Source of the DNA: Alphaproteobacteria bacterium | GTDB taxonomy: Bacteria; Pseudomonadota; Alphaproteobacteria; Kiloniellales; DSM-21159 | Length of the DNA: 64,000 bases | Direction: 5' to 3' | Assembly: GCA_030433005.1 (NCBI GenBank) | Contig: JAUILQ010000025.1 | Coordinates: forward strand, 1 to 64,000 | The notes under the pieces: model-generated | Databases searched by the model: none | The model's input: the letters and a program-made list of their open reading frames with translations, nothing else | What the model was told of the DNA's origin: nothing | Shown: piece after piece, positions 61,695-64,000 of the stretch | Layout: every line of letters starts with the position of its first letter | Position numbering within the stretch: position 1 is the first letter of the stretch | Position numbers and translations under genes: made by a program

Positions 61695-63218
61695 TCAGCC
61701 GCCCGACGCCGGGCCGAGCACGGCCTCGATGTAGACGCCGGGGCTGTAGAGCTGCTCGGCGGTCGCCTGGAAGTAGCCGGTGACCGGCCCGGCCAGGGCC
61801 GCCAGCGCGACCATGCCGGCCAGGATCGCCCCGGCCGCCGCGATCGGCAGCGCCGGCCAGCGTGCCGGCGCGTCCTCGATGCGGCCCTCGACCGCCGCGC
61901 ACTTCCAGAACAGCGTGCTGCCGGCGCGCGCGAAGCCGAGGATGGTGACCAGCGAGGTCACCAGGATGACGCTCCAGATCAGCGTCATGTCCTCGGCGCC
62001 GCGGGCGCTGTCGAGCACCAGCAGCTTGCCGAGGAAGCCGCTGAGCGGCGGCATGCCGGCCATGCCGATGGCGGCCAGGAAGAACAGGCTGGCGAGCAGC
62101 CCGGTCTGGGCGAAGGACGGCGAGGCCTGCAGGCGGTCGGCGAAGCGGCCGCGCCGCTCGGCGACCAGGTCGGCGATCAGGAACAGCGCGGCGCCGGCCA
62201 GCGTCGAGTGCGCCATGTAGTAGAGCGCCGCCGCGGTCGAGGCCGGGGTGAAGAGGGCGACCGCGGTCAGCAGCGTGCCCATCGAGGCGATCAGCGCGTA
62301 GCACACGAGGCGCACCAGGCCGCGTGCGCCGAGCACGCCGAGCGTACCGAGCACCAGGGTGACCAGGGCCGCCGGCAGCAGCCACTCGCCGGTCGGCGTC
62401 GCGCCGGCGCCGGCCTCCGGCCCGAAGACCAGGGTGTAGACCCGGATGATCGAGTAGGCGCCGACCTTGGTCATGATGGCGAACAGCGCGGCGACCGGCG
62501 CCGGCGTGTTGGCGTAGGTGCCGGGCAGCCAGAAGTGCAGCGGCACCAGCGCCGCCTTGATGCCGAAGACCAGCAGCAGCAGCAGGCCGCCGACCTGCAG
62601 CAGGGCGGCGTTCTCCGGCGCGATCTCGCGCACCCGCAGGGCGAGGTCGGCCATGTTGAGCGTGCCGGTCACCGCATAGAGCGTCCCGACCGCGACCAGG
62701 AACAGCGTCGAGCCCGTCAGGTTGACCGCGATGTACTGCACGCCGGCCTTCAGGCGGCCCGGACCGCCGCCGTGCAGCATCAGGCCGTAGGAAGCGATCA
62801 GCAGGACCTCGAAGAAGACGAAGAGATTGAAGACGTCGCCGGTCAGGAAGGCGCCGTTGACGCCCATCAGCTGGAACTGCAGCAGCGGGTGGAAGTGCCG
62901 CCCGCGGCTGTCCCAGCCGCTCGAGATGGCATAGACCACGACCGCGGCCGAGAGCAGGCTGGTCAGCAGCAGCATCAGCGCCGACAGGCGGTCGAGCACC
63001 AGCACGATGCCGAAGGGCGCCGGCCAGTCGCCGAGCTCGTAGAGCTGCGGCGGCCCCGACGCGGCCACGGCCAGCAGGCCGACGGCGACCGCCACCAGGA
63101 CCGCGACGCCGAGCGCCGAGAAGGTCCGCTGCAGCGGCAGGCTGTGGCGCACCGCCAGCACCAGCAGCGGCGCCAGCATCGCCGGCAGCACCACCGGCAC
63201 GATGATCCAGTGGTTCAT
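61695..63218 (-). CDS. mrpD: Mrp antiporter subunit D (NuoN/M-like)
   Basis: A 507-residue polytopic protein of the complex I antiporter-like family, about 14 helices, with KAALVPLHFWLPGTYANTPAPVAALFA carrying the conserved Lys, His and Pro residues, and GMPPLSGFLGKLL. It carries out proton-coupled transport with MrpA. The ATG at 63218 overlaps mrpC as ATGA. Confidence 0.94.
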   Translation of the reverse strand: MNHWIIVPVVLPAMLAPLLVLAVRHSLPLQRTFSALGVAVLVAVAVGLLAVAASGPPQLYELGDWPAPFGIVLVLDRLSALMLLLTSLLSAAVVVYAISSGWDSRGRHFHPLLQFQLMGVNGAFLTGDVFNLFVFFEVLLIASYGLMLHGGGPGRLKAGVQYIAVNLTGSTLFLVAVGTLYAVTGTLNMADLALRVREIAPENAALLQVGGLLLLLVFGIKAALVPLHFWLPGTYANTPAPVAALFAIMTKVGAYSIIRVYTLVFGPEAGAGATPTGEWLLPAALVTLVLGTLGVLGARGLVRLVCYALIASMGTLLTAVALFTPASTAAALYYMAHSTLAGAALFLIADLVAERRGRFADRLQASPSFAQTGLLASLFFLAAIGMAGMPPLSGFLGKLLVLDSARGAEDMTLIWSVILVTSLVTILGFARAGSTLFWKCAAVEGRIEDAPARWPALPIAAAGAILAGMVALAALAGPVTGYFQATAEQLYSPGVYIEAVLGPASGG

Positions 63219-63610
63219 GGCGTGTCCCCCCGGGCCGCATCGCTGGGCTGGGCGGAGACGCTCTCCTCCTCCTCGACGGTCGCGTCCTGCTCGGGCGTGT
63301 CGACCTCGTCGGTGCCGCACTCCAGGTAGGCGCGCAGCGCCAGGATGGTGATCACCGCCGACATGCCGAAGGAGATCACGATGGCGGTCAGCACCAGCGC
63401 CTGCGGCAGCGGGTCGGTGTAGCCGTCCGCGTCCTCGCTCAGCACCGGCGGCATGTCGATGGTCAGGCCGCCGGTCGAGAACAGGAAGACGTTGACGGCA
63501 TAGGACAGCAGCGCGATGCCGACGATCACCGGGAAGGTGCGGCCGCGCAGCAGCAGGTAGATGCCGGAGGCGGTCATCGCGCCGATGCCGCTGGCCACCA
63601 GCAGTTCCAT
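63215..63610 (-). CDS. mrpC: Mrp antiporter subunit C (NuoK-like)
   Basis: A 131-residue NuoK-like membrane protein with three helices (GAMTASGIYLLLRGRTFPVIVGIALLSYAVNVFLF includes the family Asn and Tyr) and DPLPQALVLTAIVISFGMSAV. Its C-terminal tail is acidic. It follows mrpB by one base. Confidence 0.94.
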   Translation of the reverse strand: MELLVASGIGAMTASGIYLLLRGRTFPVIVGIALLSYAVNVFLFSTGGLTIDMPPVLSEDADGYTDPLPQALVLTAIVISFGMSAVITILALRAYLECGTDEVDTPEQDATVEEEESVSAQPSDAARGDTP

Positions 63611-63611
63611 G

Positions 63612-64000
63612 TCAGCGGCCCTCCCGCGTGCTGTCGTCGCTGCCGAGCGGCAGCCCCAGGTCGCTCTCGCCGCGCCCGCCTGTCCCCGGGGCGCCCGGCG
63701 CGTCGCCGCTCAGCCGGTCGCGGGGCGTGCTGCCCGCCAGGGTCGAGGGGTCGACGTCCATCGGCTGCTCGCTGACCGGAGCCTCGGTGCGCCGCGCGAC
63801 GCGCGACAGGCTGGCCAGCGTCAGCATCGCGGCGCCGACCACCGTCAGGAACACGCCGAGGTCGAAGCCCATGGCTGTCGCCAGCTCGAACTTCTCGAGC
63901 GGCGGGATCGTCACGTAGCCGAAGTCGCTGGTCAGGAACGGCTTGTCGTTCAGCCAGGCGCCGATGCCGGTGAGCCCGGCGATGATCACGCCCAGCCCGA
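63612..64000 (-). CDS. mrpB: Mrp antiporter subunit B, C-terminal part
   Basis: The last 129 codons only; the frame is open to the right edge (GLGVIIAGLTGIGAW) and upstream sequence is outside. The two helices and the FDLGVFLTVVGAAML motif are characteristic of the MrpB (MnhB) domain. It then has a 50-residue hydrophilic tail. It could be a separate MrpB or the end of a fused MrpAB; mrpA would be further right. Confidence 0.9.
   Translation of the reverse strand, partial: GLGVIIAGLTGIGAWLNDKPFLTSDFGYVTIPPLEKFELATAMGFDLGVFLTVVGAAMLTLASLSRVARRTEAPVSEQPMDVDPSTLAGSTPRDRLSGDAPGAPGTGGRGESDLGLPLGSDDSTREGR

Noticed and set aside
61195-63240. Long minus-strand frame extending mrpF upstream
   Set aside because: Composition is Arg/Gly/Pro-rich; mrpD and mrpE occupy the same DNA with correct membrane profiles.

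Overview
The window is one contiguous stretch of very GC-rich DNA (roughly 70 percent outside two patches), densely packed with genes in overlapping operons that often use ATGA or GTGA junctions. Gene content points to a free-living alphaproteobacterium, most likely in or near the Rhodospirillales: two Liv-type amino-acid/amide ABC systems, PAS_5 proteins, an HWE-family histidine kinase, an NHLM peptide exporter with Nif11-type leaders, MurR/RpiR regulation and an Mrp antiporter. The placement is inferred from composition and gene families only; there is no rRNA or species marker.

Layout. 1-103 is the start of an exported protein running off the left edge. 273-348 is tRNA-Phe(GAA) with a good promoter. 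349-4420 is a visibly less GC-rich island holding one four-gene operon on the minus strand: a small helical protein, a QueC-like PP-loop/zinc protein related to QatC, an XRE-ImmA/IrrE metalloprotease regulator and a PIN-fold nuclease. I read this as a candidate, possibly undescribed, QueC-based defence or conflict cassette; it is the most interesting locus here. 4.5-9 kb holds an M48 lipoprotein protease, a methyltransferase and an HWE kinase/receiver pair.

8.9-14.0 kb is a complete Liv ABC operon (livKGFHM order, minus strand). 14.2-24.0 kb is a second uptake and catabolism locus: a glutamine-synthetase-like ligase, an RpiR regulator, a second binding protein, two isochorismatase-fold hydrolases, an N-formylglutamate-amidohydrolase-like enzyme and a full set of Liv ATPases and permeases. 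A bipartite motif upstream of both the binding protein and the transporter operon suggests that the RpiR protein controls the locus. 24-36 kb is mixed: two PAS_5 proteins, an XRE/S24 regulator, a lipoprotein, an orphan Nif11-type precursor, a sulfatase, a hybrid histidine kinase, Hsp20, glycogen phosphorylase and an acyl-CoA dehydrogenase.

36.3-41.6 kb encodes the DabA/DabB inorganic-carbon pump with a divergent LysR regulator. 41.6-50.2 kb is an NHLM-type export cluster (AraC regulator, HlyD-like adaptor, C39 peptidase-ABC, second ABC protein) followed by two Nif11-leader peptides with no maturation enzyme nearby. 50.2-51.3 kb is an EVE-like/HNH nuclease gene in locally lower-GC DNA. 51.3-59 kb carries metabolic and housekeeping genes (FAD oxidase, Sua5, ParA, a beta-hydroxyacid dehydrogenase, CysQ, an orphan molybdopterin subunit). 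59.1-60.5 kb is the sbtAB bicarbonate transporter and its PII-like partner, tail to tail with an mrpBCDEFG Na+/H+ antiporter operon that runs off the right edge. Two independent bicarbonate/CO2 uptake systems plus a sodium-cycling antiporter within 28 kb suggest a lifestyle in which inorganic carbon supply matters.
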